Position numbers and translations under genes: made by a program. From positions 1 through 64,000 of the forward strand of contig JADJPH010000025.1 in the NCBI GenBank assembly GCA_016713335.1: 64,000 nt of DNA, written 5' to 3'. The DNA comes from Candidatus Fredericiella danica. Its GTDB lineage: Bacteria; Chloroflexota; Anaerolineae; Caldilineales; Caldilineaceae. This document shows positions 18,650 to 29,298 of the stretch, piece after piece (within the stretch, counting starts at the first letter, position 1; each line of letters opens with the position of its first letter). The notes under the pieces are model-generated. The model saw nothing but the letters and a program-made list of their open reading frames with translations, was not told where the DNA came from and made no database searches.

Positions 18650-21073
18650 TAGATCTCTCCGAACTCAGAGCGGCGGATAATTTCGTCTTGGAGTTCCTGG
18701 TCGAGTTCGATGAAGTAGGCGCTGTAGCCGGCGACGCGTACGACCAGGGAGCGCCATTCGTCTGGGTTGGCCTGGGCGGCGCGAAGGGTGCCAGCGTCAA
18801 CGACGTTGAACTGGACGTGGGGAATGTGCAGCGCGCTGAAACCGCGCAGCAGCGTTGCGAACTTGCGCAGGGCTTCGGGTCCCTCAAAGAATGACGGCAG
18901 GAACTTCATGTTCAGCAGCGTGCCGTTTGAGGCTAGTTTCAGGTCCAACTTACTCACCGAGTGAAGCACGGCGGTAGCACCCTTCCGGTCACGACCCGCC
19001 GTGGGCGACAAACCGCCATCGGCCAGCGGGGCGCCGGCATGGCGACCATCCGGCGTCGCGCCCACGTTGGCGCCCATGGGAACATGCGCCGACACGGTGT
19101 AGAAGCCGGGCTGGTAAACGCCGCCGCGGATGGTTGGGTGTTGTTCGACCAACTCACAATAGCGGTCACCCCAGAACGAAGCGTACTGGTCGACACGGGG
19201 GTCATCATTGCCGTACTTGGGCGCGGTTGATTAGCCGCTGCCGGAGTAGTTCCTGCCCCTCGAAATTGTTGCGCAGCACCTGCAGCAGTTCGCTGGCGGT
19301 GACCCACCGATCTTCAAAGATCGCCTGCTTGACGGCAGCGAGGCTGTCGGCCACGTTCGCAATCTGGACACCCTGCACGCCGGAGAAGTTGTACCTGGCG
19401 CCGCCCGCGGTGACGTCCAGCCCGCGGTCGATGCAGTCGCTGATCACAAGCGACAGAAATGGGGAAGGGAGGACATCGGCATGCACCTGATCGACGATGT
19501 TGCAGCCTTTCACCATCAACTCCACAAAGTGTTCGAGTTGCGCACCGTACGCGGCTTCGAGTTCTGCAAACGAACTCATTTCCTCCAGGGTGGGCGTTGG
19601 CAAGCCAATTTGGGCGCCGGAATGGGGATCCCGCCCGCCGAAGAGCGTCAGTTCCAGCACACGCGTCAGGTTGAACATCGACGCGTCGCTCCAGCCCAGG
19701 GCCTTCCCCGGCGTCGACAACTCGACGCAACCGACGACTGCGTAGTTGCGCGCTTCGGCGAGTGGCAGGCCGCGGTTCACCTGCCCCGGCACGATCACCT
19801 CGTCGTTAAAGACCTGCGGCATGCCGCTGCCTTTCCCGATGACGAATGATGCGGCCTCAAGGAATTCTTCCGGGCTGTTGGCGTGGACGCGGATCGACAG
19901 ATTCGGTTGGGTGAGACCGAGATCGGCCTGCGCCCGAAGACACATATAGCTGAGCAGATTGGTGGCGTCGCTGCCATCGACCTGCTGACCGCCGATGGCA
20001 ATATTGAAGCCGATCGGAAAACCGGCGAAATAACGCGCACTGTGGCTGCTGCGCAGCAAGACGATCTCGTTGAACTTGAGCCACAGGTGTTCGAGAAGCT
20101 CCTGCGCCTGCGGCAGCGTCAGCGCGCCGCGCTCGAGGTCACCGGTTAGGTAGGGGAGCAGGTATTGATCGAACCGGCCCGGCGAGAAACTGGAGGCGTT
20201 AGACTCGATCTGGAGCAGGACGAAGAGGAACCACGTCGCCTGGAGCGCCTCCCAAAAGTCGCGCGCCGGGTGTTCGGCCAGGTGCCGGCAGTTGGCGGCG
20301 ATCCGATTTAGCTCAGCTTTGCGCGTTGGATCGTCTACTTCCTCCGCATGCTGTTCAGCAAGCACTGCGTAGCGGACCATGAATTCTGAAGCGGCTTGCA
20401 GCGCAATCAGGGCAGCGTCGTAGAAGGCTCGTTGCCGGTCGTTGTGGGCATGGGATGACGCAACTTCGACCTGATTGCGCAGACCGGCGATGCCCAGGTG
20501 CAGCCATGCCTCTACATCTGGGAGAATGTGGCCCTGGGCGTGATCGGTCTGATTCAGCGAGAACGCCTTGCCACGCACGGCAACGCGTACGTCGTCCGGG
20601 ACCCGTTGTGCGACGATGTCCTCGATCGTCCGCCCGCGCCAGTAAGGGAAGATCGTCTCACGCAACTCGACGATTTGATCGGTCGTGATGTTGAAGCGAT
20701 CCTGGGGTCGGGTAGGAAGGACTTCAAGTTCGGCATCGACCCACGCCACGGCGCCTTCCGGTGCGATCACGCCCATACGCGGCAGCAGAGAGCGGTTGCC
20801 CACAATCACTTCATCCGGATCAATCGTGATGCTAAGCCCGCGTGCCAGATCGAGCAGCATCGTGGCGCGCCGGATCGCCATCGGCTGGCCCTCGGTGCGC
20901 CGGTAACTCTGCGTCGTGATGCGGGCGCGCTCGACGTCGATCTGCCGTGCATTCTGCACCAGGCGATGTTTGATGCGGCCGGCGCCAGCCGGCGGGCGTG
21001 TCGTCGCCCATTCGTGCTGCGGAAAGCCGAGGGTTGGGTCGGAAAGCGTTACTCCAGGCATGGTCGCGATCAT
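18649..21073 (-). CDS. Glycyl-radical enzyme, GCVE-type lyase/dehydratase (frameshift)
   Basis: About 808 residues. The thiyl-radical cysteine is in VVGCVELSTPGKALGW; Cys followed two residues later by Glu (CVE) marks the dehydratase/lyase branch (choline, glycerol, propanediol, hydroxyproline, isethionate enzymes), not classical pyruvate formate-lyase. The glycyl-radical loop is VRVAGYSAYFIEL near the C-terminus. The last 200 residues are in a second frame; one extra C near 19221-19224 separates LLRQRLIN from APKYGNDDPRVDQYA. It needs the activase encoded next to it and is oxygen-sensitive once activated. GCVELS followed by PG recalls sulfolyase-type sequences as I remember them, but I cannot assign the substrate. 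Confidence 0.87.
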
Positions 21074-21136
21074 GGTTCACTTCTTTTCAAACACTGCTCT
21101 GTGCGGAAGGGCGCAGGACGGGCCGGCGCCGTTCCG

Positions 21137-22635
21137 TCAGTCCATCAAATGGTCTGCGACGCGCAACGCCTGGGCGGCGATGGTGAGCGCCGGGTTGGTG
21201 GCCGCAGACGACGGGAAAAAGGATGAATCAACCACATAGAGGTTGTCGATCTCATGTGTACGGCAGAATGGATCGAGCACCGATGTGGCGGGGTCCTCGC
21301 CAAAACGCAGCGTGCCACATTGATGTGAATTTGTGGCGATGCCCATGCGTTCGACGAGCACTATTGGATAGCCTGCTTCCTCCATCATGTACCTGGCGGC
21401 GCCGATCAGCTTCTTGTGTGCCACCAGGTTGTTTGGCTTCCAGTGGACCACGATACGGCCATCTGCGCCAAGCGTAATGCGGTTCTCCGGATCGGGCAAA
21501 TCTTCTGACATGACCCACCAGTCGACGCTCCGATCCGCCATGCCTTGTAGAATTACTTTCGGCACCCCGGTTTTGCGGCGGTGAGCATTCCCGCCTGTAG
21601 CTTCCCAAGCGCCTGAATATTGCCCATCGGATAGGCGAGATCAGGGCCGCGCAGATAGAAATCGTTGACGGCGATCGTCTTTTGAAATACTGTGGGGTTC
21701 TTGTGCAGCGGGTCGATTGCCATCAGCGCCGTATTGTTGTGCACCATGTAGTTGCGGCCCAGCAGACCGCTCCTGTCGGCAAGACCATGTGGGTGAGCAC
21801 TGTTGGCCGACTTGAGTAGCACCACCGTCGAATTGGTGGCGCCACAGGCGACCACGTAGCGCGCCGCCGTCACAGTCTGGCGTTGCCCGTCCTTTTCCAC
21901 CTCAATCCCGGTCACGGTTTTACCCGACGGATCGGTGAGGATGCGCAGCGCCTGTGTGCGCACCCAGAGGGTGATGTTGGGGCTTTCGAGGGCCGGTCGG
22001 ACGCAACAGACATCAGACTCGCTTTTGGCAAGCACCTTGCAGGGAAAACCGTCGCATGTTTTGCAGCGGATACAGCGTCCATCGGTGCGCAGGTCGATGC
22101 CCATCGGCAGGTGATATGGATGAAGCCCGTTCTGGATCATCTTCTCGGCCAACGTCTCGATGTAGGGTTCATGCGGCACGGCTGGAAACGGGAAGGGACC
22201 GGAGCGTGGCGGCTCGACCGGGTCTTCGCCTGTAACGCCATGCACCTGGTAGATCTGTTCGGCGCGGGCGTAGTAGGGTTCAAACTCCTCATAGCTCACG
22301 GGCCATGCCGGCGAAGTGCCGCCTTCATGTTCGAGCGCACCAAAGTCCTCACGGCGGAAGCGCGGGAGTGCGGCGCCATAGACTTTGGTGTTGCCGCCGA
22401 CGAAGTAATGGACGCCGGGGTGAAATGGCTTGCCGTCTTCGCCATACCACACTTCGTCGGGCTTGTAGCGCGTCTTATCGAACACTTCGACCGGCTGCCA
22501 GTTCTGCTCTTCCTGGGGCAGATAATCCCCGCGCTCGATCAGCAGGACGCGCATACCGCTGTCGCGTAGGGCATAGGCCAGCGTCCCACCACCGGCGCCG
22601 GTGCCGACGATCACCAGGTCGAAATCCGCTTTCAT
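21137..22635 (-). CDS. GMC-family FAD oxidoreductase (frameshift)
   Basis: About 500 residues. The FAD fingerprint is LVIVGTGAGGGTLAYALRDS. A four-Cys segment (CIRCKTCDGFPC) sits mid-protein. The GMC C-terminal domain carries the active-site His (NSHQCGTLRFGEDP) and Asn (SSAATNPALTIAAQAL). The C-terminal third is in another frame; one G is missing near 21565-21569 (TAAKPG, then VPKVILQG). Related proteins oxidise sugars or polyols, often with a cytochrome partner, but none is visible. Its ATG overlaps the stop of the Dabb gene (ATGA). Confidence 0.82.
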
Positions 22636-22958
22636 GTGGTTGACTCCTGATGCAAAATCGTATCTGCGAAATAGTCGACCACCAGCGCTTGAGCAAAGTG
22701 CGGGCTGCCCGCTGCGACAAACGCCTGGTGTGCAGGGTGAACCAAGTAAGCGTCGCGATCCGCAGCGCTGTCAAATGTGAGTTGGAAACAGTGCGTGAAC
22801 CCTTGCTGCAAGCCTTCCGGACTGACGTCGAGACCCCATTCAAAGCCACGAATCAGATCAATCTCTTGTGGCAGGCGACCAAAGTGGGTGCAAACGGCTT
22901 CGACTTCGGTGGGAGTGGAGGTAGGTTTGAACGCGAAGAGTACGATGTGGCGCAGCAT
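22632..22958 (-). CDS. Stress-responsive alpha/beta-barrel (Dabb) domain protein
   Basis: 108 residues covering one Dabb domain (MLRHIVLFAFKPTSTPTEVE, IRGFEWGLDVSPEGLQQGFT, YLVHPAHQAFV). Dabb proteins are small dimers of varied function. The ATG at 22958 lies 15 bases after the restored stop of the Gfo/Idh gene. A longer frame starting further upstream covers the frameshifted end of that gene and is not the real start. Confidence 0.75.
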   Translation of the reverse strand: MLRHIVLFAFKPTSTPTEVEAVCTHFGRLPQEIDLIRGFEWGLDVSPEGLQQGFTHCFQLTFDSAADRDAYLVHPAHQAFVAAGSPHFAQALVVDYFADTILHQESTT

Positions 22959-22972
22959 GGGCGTGTCCAGTT

Positions 22973-24123
22973 CTATGAAGATGCCAATAAGTCGTTGATG
23001 CGGACCCAGCCACCCTGGTCCGAGGACCGTTCGGCGGCGGCCATGACTGCCTGAATGTGCAGGCCATCTGCCAGGGTCGGGCTGGCGGGCGATCCTCCGC
23101 AACGGCGCGTAAGAATTGGTACTGGCATTCGGCGTGGCTGCGGACGAAATCGGGCGCCATCGACCAGTCTGGCGCCTTTTGACCTTCATAGCGGTTGACC
23201 GTCTCGACCCGCTGGAAGCCGCGCGTACCGCCGAGCGGCTTCTCCGGAGCGCGGGCGTCGTAGATTTCGAGCCAACTCGGATCTTGCGCACAGAAGCGCA
23301 GGGAACCCTTGTCGCCAAAGATCTCAAACGTGAGGTCGTTGGCAAGACCGGTGCCGAAACGGGAAACCTCGACCAGGCCGAGCACGCCGGAGGCTGTCCG
23401 CAGGTGCATCAAGGCGAGGTCATCGACGTCGACCGCCGCCATCTGCATTGAGCCGGCCGCGATTGGGCGTTCCTTAATCAGTGTCTCGAGCGTTGCCTGG
23501 ACGGCGCTGAAGTCGCCCAGCAAGTAATAGAGCAGATCAAGGATGTGGGAACCGATATCAAAGAGCGCGCCACCACCTGAAAACTCCTTTTGGAGTCGCC
23601 AGGTGAGCGGCTTCTGTGGATCGATGTAACCGGAGCGGTAGTAGCGCCCGCGGAACGAGAAGACCCTGCCGAGGAAGCCGTCTTCGACCAATTGCCGCGC
23701 CCGCATCACCGCCGGCAAGAAGCGGAAATTGAAGGTCATTTGCGTCTTGATGCCGGCGCGTGCGGCCGCGGCGACCATGCGTTGCGCCTCGGCCACGTTC
23801 ATGGCGAGCGGCTTCTCACAGTAGACGTGTTTGCCGGCGGCAGCGGCGGCTTCGACAATCTCTGCATGCATCAGGTTTGGCACGGTGACGTCCACCACGT
23901 CGATGTCCGGATTTTCGAGCAACTCGTGATAGTCGTCAGTCCAGAAGGCGCAACCAATCTCCGCGGCGGCCGCTTCCGCGGTGGCGCGCCGGGCGGTCGC
24001 CACGCCGACGATCGGGAAGGTGTCTGCCGGGAAACCATAGTGATAGGGCAGGGAGCGGTAGCCCATCGCGTGGACGCGGCCAATACCGCCGTAGCCGATC
24101 ATGCCGATACCGAGAGTTTTCAT
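22973..24123 (-). CDS. Gfo/Idh/MocA-family NAD(P)-dependent dehydrogenase (frameshift near C-terminus)
   Basis: About 383 residues. The Rossmann fingerprint is IGMIGYGGIGRVHAMGY. The catalytic Lys is in VYCEKPLAMNVAEA. The C-terminal domain has GGGALFDIGSHILDLLYYL with the usual Asp/His pair. One extra base near 23083-23090 breaks the end (VAEDRP, then ASPTLADGLHIQAVMAAAER); the restored frame stops at 22973. Members oxidise or epimerise sugars and inositols. It sits between the epimerase-like and GMC genes, so a sugar or polyol route is likely. Confidence 0.83.
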
Positions 24124-24147
24124 GGTTGTTCTCGCATGCGAATTTAT

Positions 24148-24279
24148 GAGACAAAGAGACAAAGAGACAAAGAGACAAAGATAACGGTCAATTGTCGGAA
24201 ACGGCTGGCGCTTGAGTCTCCCAGTCTCTTTTGTCTCCCGGTCTCCCCTGTCTCTTTGTCTCCCTGTCTCCCTTTGTCT

Positions 24280-24280
<1 letters not shown>
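24148..24280. repeat. Low-complexity repeat family B, inverted pair (GAGACAAA / GTCTCCCT)
   Basis: 24148-24180 is a run of GAGACAAA units; 24214-24280 is the complementary type (GTCTCCCTGTCTCTTTGTCT). The two can fold on each other as an imperfect hairpin. The epimerase-like gene ends at its edge. A third block is at 30782-30832. Confidence 0.7.
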
Positions 24281-25079
<799 letters not shown>

Positions 25080-25101
25080 TTCCCTGTTCTCTCCTCAAAA
25101 A

Positions 25102-26144
25102 TTAACGAATATCCATTTCGATCAGCACCTTCATCGCCTGTTGGGTTCGCATCAGCTCAACACCCTTTGCAAGTTCAGTGAGCGGGAGTCTGTGTGTCAC
25201 CAGCGCTGACGGTTGCAGGCGCCGGGCCTCGAGCAGTTGAATGGTTTGGGCGAAGGGATGCAGCCCAACGAATGTGCCGTGCACGGTCAGGTCATACCGT
25301 GTGATGGTGTATTGGTTCACCGGTGGGTTGTCGTGTGGGCGGATGCCAAAGAGGATCACCTGACCGCCCCGTCGTGCCAGTTTGATGGCTTGATTGAACT
25401 GGTTGCCCACGGCGTCGACGACAATGTCGGCGCCAAGCCCAGTCAGGCGTTTGACCTCAGCCGCAACGTCCACGGCTGACGCATCGATGGCTGCGTCCAT
25501 GCCCATCTCCAGGGCGAACTCCAGCCGATAGGGCGCGACGTCGATCAGGATAATCTTGCCGGCGCCCAGCGTGCGATAGAGCTGGGCAAAGAGCAGACCC
25601 ATGGGGCCGGCCCCGATGATGGCCACGTTATCACCGGGCTGAAAAGGTGCGCGTTTTACCGAACCGACGGCGCAGGCGAGCGGTTCAAAGAGCGCCGCAT
25701 CGTCGCGCGGCACGGAGGGGTCGATCTGCCAGAGTGCTCTTGCCGGGGCCATGAGATAGGGCGCAAACGCGCCGTCGATGGTCGTGCCGATTGTCTGGTA
25801 GTCGGTGCACTGGTTGTCCAGCCCGCGGCGGCAATAGTCACATTTGCCGCAGGTCAAGCGATTGGCGATCACCACGCGATCACCGATGGCCAGATTCTTC
25901 ACGGCCGGTCCCCTGTCGACGACAATTCCCACCCCTTCGTGGCCAATGATGATGCCTGGGGTCGCCTTGTGGGCGGGGGGTGTGGCGAGGATGTTCAGGT
26001 CGGTGCCGCAAATGCCGCACGCCTCAATTTGAACCAGCACATCGTCGGGCTGCGTTGGTCGCGGAACTGGGCGCAGTTGCATTTCGAGTTTGCCGTCGCC
26101 CAAAAGACGGGGGCGAGCATGGTGATTGGGATTGGATTGGGCAT
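25102..26144 (-). CDS. Zinc-dependent alcohol/polyol dehydrogenase, MDR family (frameshift at N-terminus)
   Basis: About 347 residues. The catalytic-zinc Cys is in EACGICGTDLN and His in GHEGVG; the four-Cys structural zinc lobe is CGKCDYCRRGLDNQC; the NAD fingerprint is GAGPMGLLFAQL. This is the sorbitol/threonine dehydrogenase branch. The true N-terminus is read from ATG 26144 (MPNPIPITMLAPVFW); one base is missing near 26103-26105 before GDGKLEMQL. The upstream part of the long frame would lie inside a repeat and is not real. It is the first metabolic gene after the SorC regulator. Confidence 0.83.
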
Positions 26145-26150
26145 GGGTTC

Positions 26151-26215
26151 GTAGTCCGTATCTCGTATTGGGTATCACGTATTGCGTATCACAAGACACG
26201 AAATGCGTGATACGT
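26151..26215. repeat. Dispersed repeat family A between SorC regulator and dehydrogenase
   Basis: Almost the whole 72-bp gap is made of CGTATCACGTATTGCGTATC words and their inverted form (ATGCGTGATACG), giving a partial hairpin. Confidence 0.7.
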
Positions 26216-26216
26216 T

Positions 26217-27170
26217 TTACTTTTTCATGTCGAGCACCGCACTGGCGGTACGATCGTCGGTGCAGAGCACTTTGACAATGCCGGTGTGTAAGGCGCCATT
26301 GATCGCGTGCGTCTTTTCCGGCCCCATGGCGACTGCGATGGTGCAGGGGATCTTTTTGATCTGTTCAAAGCCGATGCCGATGATGCGGTCATCGTAGCGA
26401 TTGGCGTGTAACTGGCCATCGGCGGTAATGATACGGCCGGCGATATCACCCACTGCGCCGGCCGCTGCCAGCAGCCGCAATTCATCGGGCGTCATGAACC
26501 CGCCTTTGACATAACCGGATTGTGCCGGGTCCAGATTGCCGATGCCCACGAGCGCCATGCCGGCGCTTTCGGCGGCTTCCAACGCACGTTTGATATCGCG
26601 CTGGCTGCGCAGCACCGCGGCGGCCTCGACGCTGTCGGCCATGACAGGTGCAGAGAGATCGTAGACCTCGCCGCCCAGTTTCTGGGCAAGGCGCCGTGCC
26701 AGGGCGCCGCTGTCCGGTTCTTGCATCGCAAAAGGCATGCTGCCCAATGCAGGCGCGACTTTGACACGGGCGCGAAAGCCCGGGCGGATCGCGTTGATCG
26801 TTTCAAAGGTCGACCGGCCAAGGCACACGCTGAGCGTGGAGCCGTCCTGCAAGTGTTGCTCCAGGAAGCGCGCTGCCAGTTGGCCCAGTTGGTGGAGGCC
26901 CGCGTTGCCGTCGCCCGCGGTCGATTGCAGGACCAGTGCGTCTTGCAGCCCAAAGGTGTGCACCAGTGCGCGCTCCAGGCGGGCGTCGCGCTTGATGGGC
27001 CAGTCGATGAGGATGGTGACGACCTGTTCGTCGCGGGCCTGCTTGAGCAGACGGTATACCTTGACGCGCGAGATGCCGAGGCGCTGGGCGATCTCGTTCT
27101 GGGTCAATTCCTCCTCGTAGTAGAGCGAGGCGATTTGGGCCAATCGTTCGTGCAGGTCTGGTTCGGTCAT
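26217..27170 (-). CDS. SorC/DeoR-type sugar-responsive transcriptional regulator
   Basis: About 317 residues. The N-terminal helix-turn-helix is LTQNEIAQRLGISRVKVYRL. The C-terminal sugar-phosphate-binding domain of SorC/CggR type follows (LSVCLGRSTFETINAI, GIGNLDPAQSGY, IGIGFEQIKKIPCTIAVAMG). The start at ATG 27170 (MTEPDLHERL) fits better than the upstream TTG-like start, which would cover the operators. It opens the glycyl-radical operon and probably responds to a phosphorylated sugar or polyol intermediate. Confidence 0.85.
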   Translation of the reverse strand: MTEPDLHERLAQIASLYYEEELTQNEIAQRLGISRVKVYRLLKQARDEQVVTILIDWPIKRDARLERALVHTFGLQDALVLQSTAGDGNAGLHQLGQLAARFLEQHLQDGSTLSVCLGRSTFETINAIRPGFRARVKVAPALGSMPFAMQEPDSGALARRLAQKLGGEVYDLSAPVMADSVEAAAVLRSQRDIKRALEAAESAGMALVGIGNLDPAQSGYVKGGFMTPDELRLLAAAGAVGDIAGRIITADGQLHANRYDDRIIGIGFEQIKKIPCTIAVAMGPEKTHAINGALHTGIVKVLCTDDRTASAVLDMKK

Positions 27171-27180
27171 CGGTTTCAAA

Positions 27181-27214
27181 TGTGCAAATGCACGATGAGT
27201 GTGCAACTGCACGA
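27181..27214. promoter_or_regulatory. Two tandem operators of the SorC-type regulator
   Basis: TGTGCAAATGCACGA (27181-27195) and TGTGCAACTGCACGA (27200-27214) are near-identical, each nearly palindromic (TGTGCA/TGCACGA), 19 bp apart, and lie directly before the regulator start. This layout suits autoregulation by a tetrameric SorC protein. Confidence 0.65.
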
Positions 27215-27337
27215 ATGATACTCGAAGCATTCGCGGTTGTCAACCCCTGTTCATGGAAGAGTTGCAGCGGCTCCTCTGTTTCGGTACATTTCGATCCAAT
27301 ACGGTGCGGGGTATGATGATGAAGGAGGAGCCAGTCG

Positions 27338-27526
27338 ATGACGGTCGAGAAAGTGGTCCGGAAGGTAGCCATCAGCCAACAGCCCAAAGATGTGACCTAT
27401 TGGCTTGCCCAACCACTGGAAGCGCGTCTCGCCGCGCTGGAGGAAATTCGGCGCGAGTATCACCGCTGGAAATACAATGCTGAACCAAGACTTCAGAGAG
27501 TTTATTCAATTACGAAACTATCGTGA
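27338..27526 (+). CDS. Small conserved protein of a nucleotidyltransferase-linked (toxin-antitoxin-like) pair
   Basis: 62 residues (VRKVAISQQPKDVTYWLAQP, then ARLAALEEIRREYHRWKYN and RLQRVYSITK). Small proteins with this ARLxALExIRxEYxxWKY pattern usually precede a nucleotidyltransferase-like gene. I rely on memory of that pairing. The ATG has GGAGGA upstream. Its presumed partner begins inside its 3' end but is broken after a few codons. Confidence 0.6.
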   Translation: MTVEKVVRKVAISQQPKDVTYWLAQPLEARLAALEEIRREYHRWKYNAEPRLQRVYSITKLS

Positions 27527-27557
27527 AGTCCGGATCTGTCAGAGCACCATCCCGTGA
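27477..27557 (+). pseudogene. 5' remnant of a nucleotidyltransferase-like gene
   Basis: ATG 27477 opens MLNQDFREFIQLRNYRE, resembling the start of nucleotidyltransferase partner proteins (MLNxDFREFIxLL). It then stops at 27555-27557, just inside the hairpin element that begins at 27538. The rest of the gene is missing. It looks like a partner truncated by the repeat. Confidence 0.45.
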
Positions 27558-27782
27558 GGGTGGTGAGGGCTCGGCAGAAGCCAAAGCGTCTGTGTAATCC
27601 GGTCAATCCGTGCTTCAGACAATTGCGTCACGACCATCGAAACGTCCCCGGCATGCGCCCAGGTGAGGTCATTGACGAAGTGAGGTGCGGCGCTTGCCGG
27701 GGTCGTTTGGTGCGCGTGAGTAAGTGTCATCTGAGGGGTGTTGGTGATGACTCTTTACACCCTGACGGGATGGTGCTCTGAC
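27538..27782. repeat. MITE-like element E with terminal inverted repeats
   Basis: The left end GTCAGAGCACCATCCCGT (27538 on) is inverted at the right end (ACGGGATGGTGCTCTGAC, ending 27782), about 25 bp of inverted repeat allowing one mismatch. Inside, ACGTCCCCGGCATGCGCC and GGCGCTTGCCGGGGTCGT (27641-27706) form another stem. No gene is inside. A related copy is at 44511-44838. There is no transposase in the window. Confidence 0.7.
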
Positions 27783-28008
27783 GGACGGTGGGACGGTGGG
27801 ACGGTGGGACGGGGGGATCACCACCCTGACGGGATGGTGCTCTGACAGACGGTGGGACGGTGGGACGGTGGGATCACCACCCTGACGGGATGGTGCTCTG
27901 ACGGACGGTGGGACGGTGGGACGGGGGGATCACCACCCTGACGGGATGGTGCTCTGACGGACGGTGGGACGGGGGGGGGATCACCACCCTGACGGGATGG
28001 TGCTCTGA
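27758..28008. repeat. Tandem array of element-E end hairpins with GGTGGGAC minisatellite
   Basis: The 25-bp end hairpin (CACCCTGACGGGATGGTGCT then CTGAC) occurs five times, each followed by GGACGGTG units whose number falls along the array, so the unit length shrinks from about 62 to 52 bp. The array ends just before the terminator of the Asp-box gene. Confidence 0.8.
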
Positions 28009-28023
28009 CAGAATGCAAAAAGA

Positions 28024-28052
28024 AGGTCCGCACCGAAGCTCGGTGCGGACCT
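28024..28052 (-). terminator. Rho-independent terminator of the Asp-box gene
   Basis: A perfect 13-bp stem (AGGTCCGCACCGA and its complement) with a 3-nt loop; on the minus strand it is followed by TTCTTTTT. It lies 28 bp after the stop codon. Confidence 0.9.
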
Positions 28053-28080
28053 GAATCAGGAGGACAATCTCGTTGTTGCG

Positions 28081-29298
28081 TTAGCTGTTGTGCACCGTTT
28101 GCGGGCGCAGGGCCTTCGGGGCCGGACGCTGGCGGCGCTGGGCGGCGTCAGTCACTACAGCATACAGCAGCGCGCTGGCGGCAAGAGCGGCAATCAACCA
28201 GGCTGCCAGGCTCGTGACCGGGACCGTGCTCGCCGGTGCTGCAACCGTCACAACCGGCTCGGTGATGACTGGCGCCTTGCCAACTGGTAGCAGTTCACGA
28301 CTGGTGGTCGTCAGGGCAAAGGCTGCGCCCGTCTGGCCAGGAACCGGGATGAGGCTAACAATCTGCGCCGGCGTGTTGGGGTAGAGACCACTCCACGAAG
28401 CGCCACCGTTGGTGCTCATCGTCACGCCCACTGGCGAATGATGCACTGTGGTCGAGCCGTACAGGTAGCTTACTGCTGCGTACACGACATCCAACTGCGC
28501 CGGGTCAATCGTCAGGGCATCCACATAGAGGCGGTTGCCGGGCATCATGCCGAGGCCGTCATTCGCCAGCGACCAGGTCGTACCATCCTGGCTGGTCAGC
28601 ACACCACGGTCGGCGGTGCCGACATAGACGGTGGCTGGGAACCGATTGGCGATGGCCAGGGCGGTCGGAGCGCTCAGCAGATTCTCAACCTTGCTCCAAC
28701 TCATCCCGCCATTCTCGCCGCGGTACAGGTTCATGGCGGTGCGAACGAAGACCAGACCGGCGCCGGTGCTGTCGGTGGCAACCTGCAAGACCGGCTCATC
28801 GAGCGGCTGCTGGCCGCCGGCGATCATGCTGCTGCCCACATCGCGGAGGCGGAAGACGCCCGCTGTGTCGGTGCCGGCATACAGCGTGCGGTTCAGGCTA
28901 TCCACTGCCAGGCTGGTCACACCACCTACATACTGCTCGGTCAGTGGCACGCTCAGCCAATTCTGGCCGCGGTCCGTGCTGCGATAAACCACCAACTCAT
29001 TAGCGGCGCCGATGTAGACGACACCAGGTTGGGCTGGGTCAAGCGCCACGGCGCCAACAATCACCTCATTGGGTGTCTGCACCTTGCGCCACTCACCTGG
29101 GCGGCCGGCGAAGAGTTCGCCGCCGTCGATGGCGTAGGAAGCGCCGGTGGCATTGGCGACGGAAGCGACAGCGCGCACGTTGGCGAGATTGGCCTTGACG
29201 ACCGCAGCTTCGCGCATGTCAGTTGCATTGACGATGCCTGCGAAGACTGCCAGAACCAGTACGACGGTCGTGAGGGTGAAGAATATCTTGCGAATCAT
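28081..29298 (-). CDS. Secreted or membrane-anchored Asp-box (BNR) beta-propeller protein
   Basis: 405 residues. A signal peptide (FFTLTTVVLVLAVFAGIVNA) is followed by repeats with Asp-box signatures (STDRGQNW, GENGGMSW, SQDGTTW, STNGGASW), so a beta-propeller like those of photosystem stability factor or sialidase folds. A C-terminal hydrophobic helix (SLAAWLIAALAASALLYAVV) and a short basic tail anchor it. No catalytic sialidase residues are apparent. The ATG has AAGGAG upstream. Function unknown; probably a binding or surface protein. Confidence 0.7.
   Translation of the reverse strand: MIRKIFFTLTTVVLVLAVFAGIVNATDMREAAVVKANLANVRAVASVANATGASYAIDGGELFAGRPGEWRKVQTPNEVIVGAVALDPAQPGVVYIGAANELVVYRSTDRGQNWLSVPLTEQYVGGVTSLAVDSLNRTLYAGTDTAGVFRLRDVGSSMIAGGQQPLDEPVLQVATDSTGAGLVFVRTAMNLYRGENGGMSWSKVENLLSAPTALAIANRFPATVYVGTADRGVLTSQDGTTWSLANDGLGMMPGNRLYVDALTIDPAQLDVVYAAVSYLYGSTTVHHSPVGVTMSTNGGASWSGLYPNTPAQIVSLIPVPGQTGAAFALTTTSRELLPVGKAPVITEPVVTVAAPASTVPVTSLAAWLIAALAASALLYAVVTDAAQRRQRPAPKALRPQTVHNS

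Noticed and set aside
27758..28008. Regularly repeated 25-bp units resembling a small CRISPR array
   Set aside because: The intervening sequences are themselves GGTGGGAC repeats that shorten stepwise, the repeat is the end of a dispersed element, and no cas gene is nearby.
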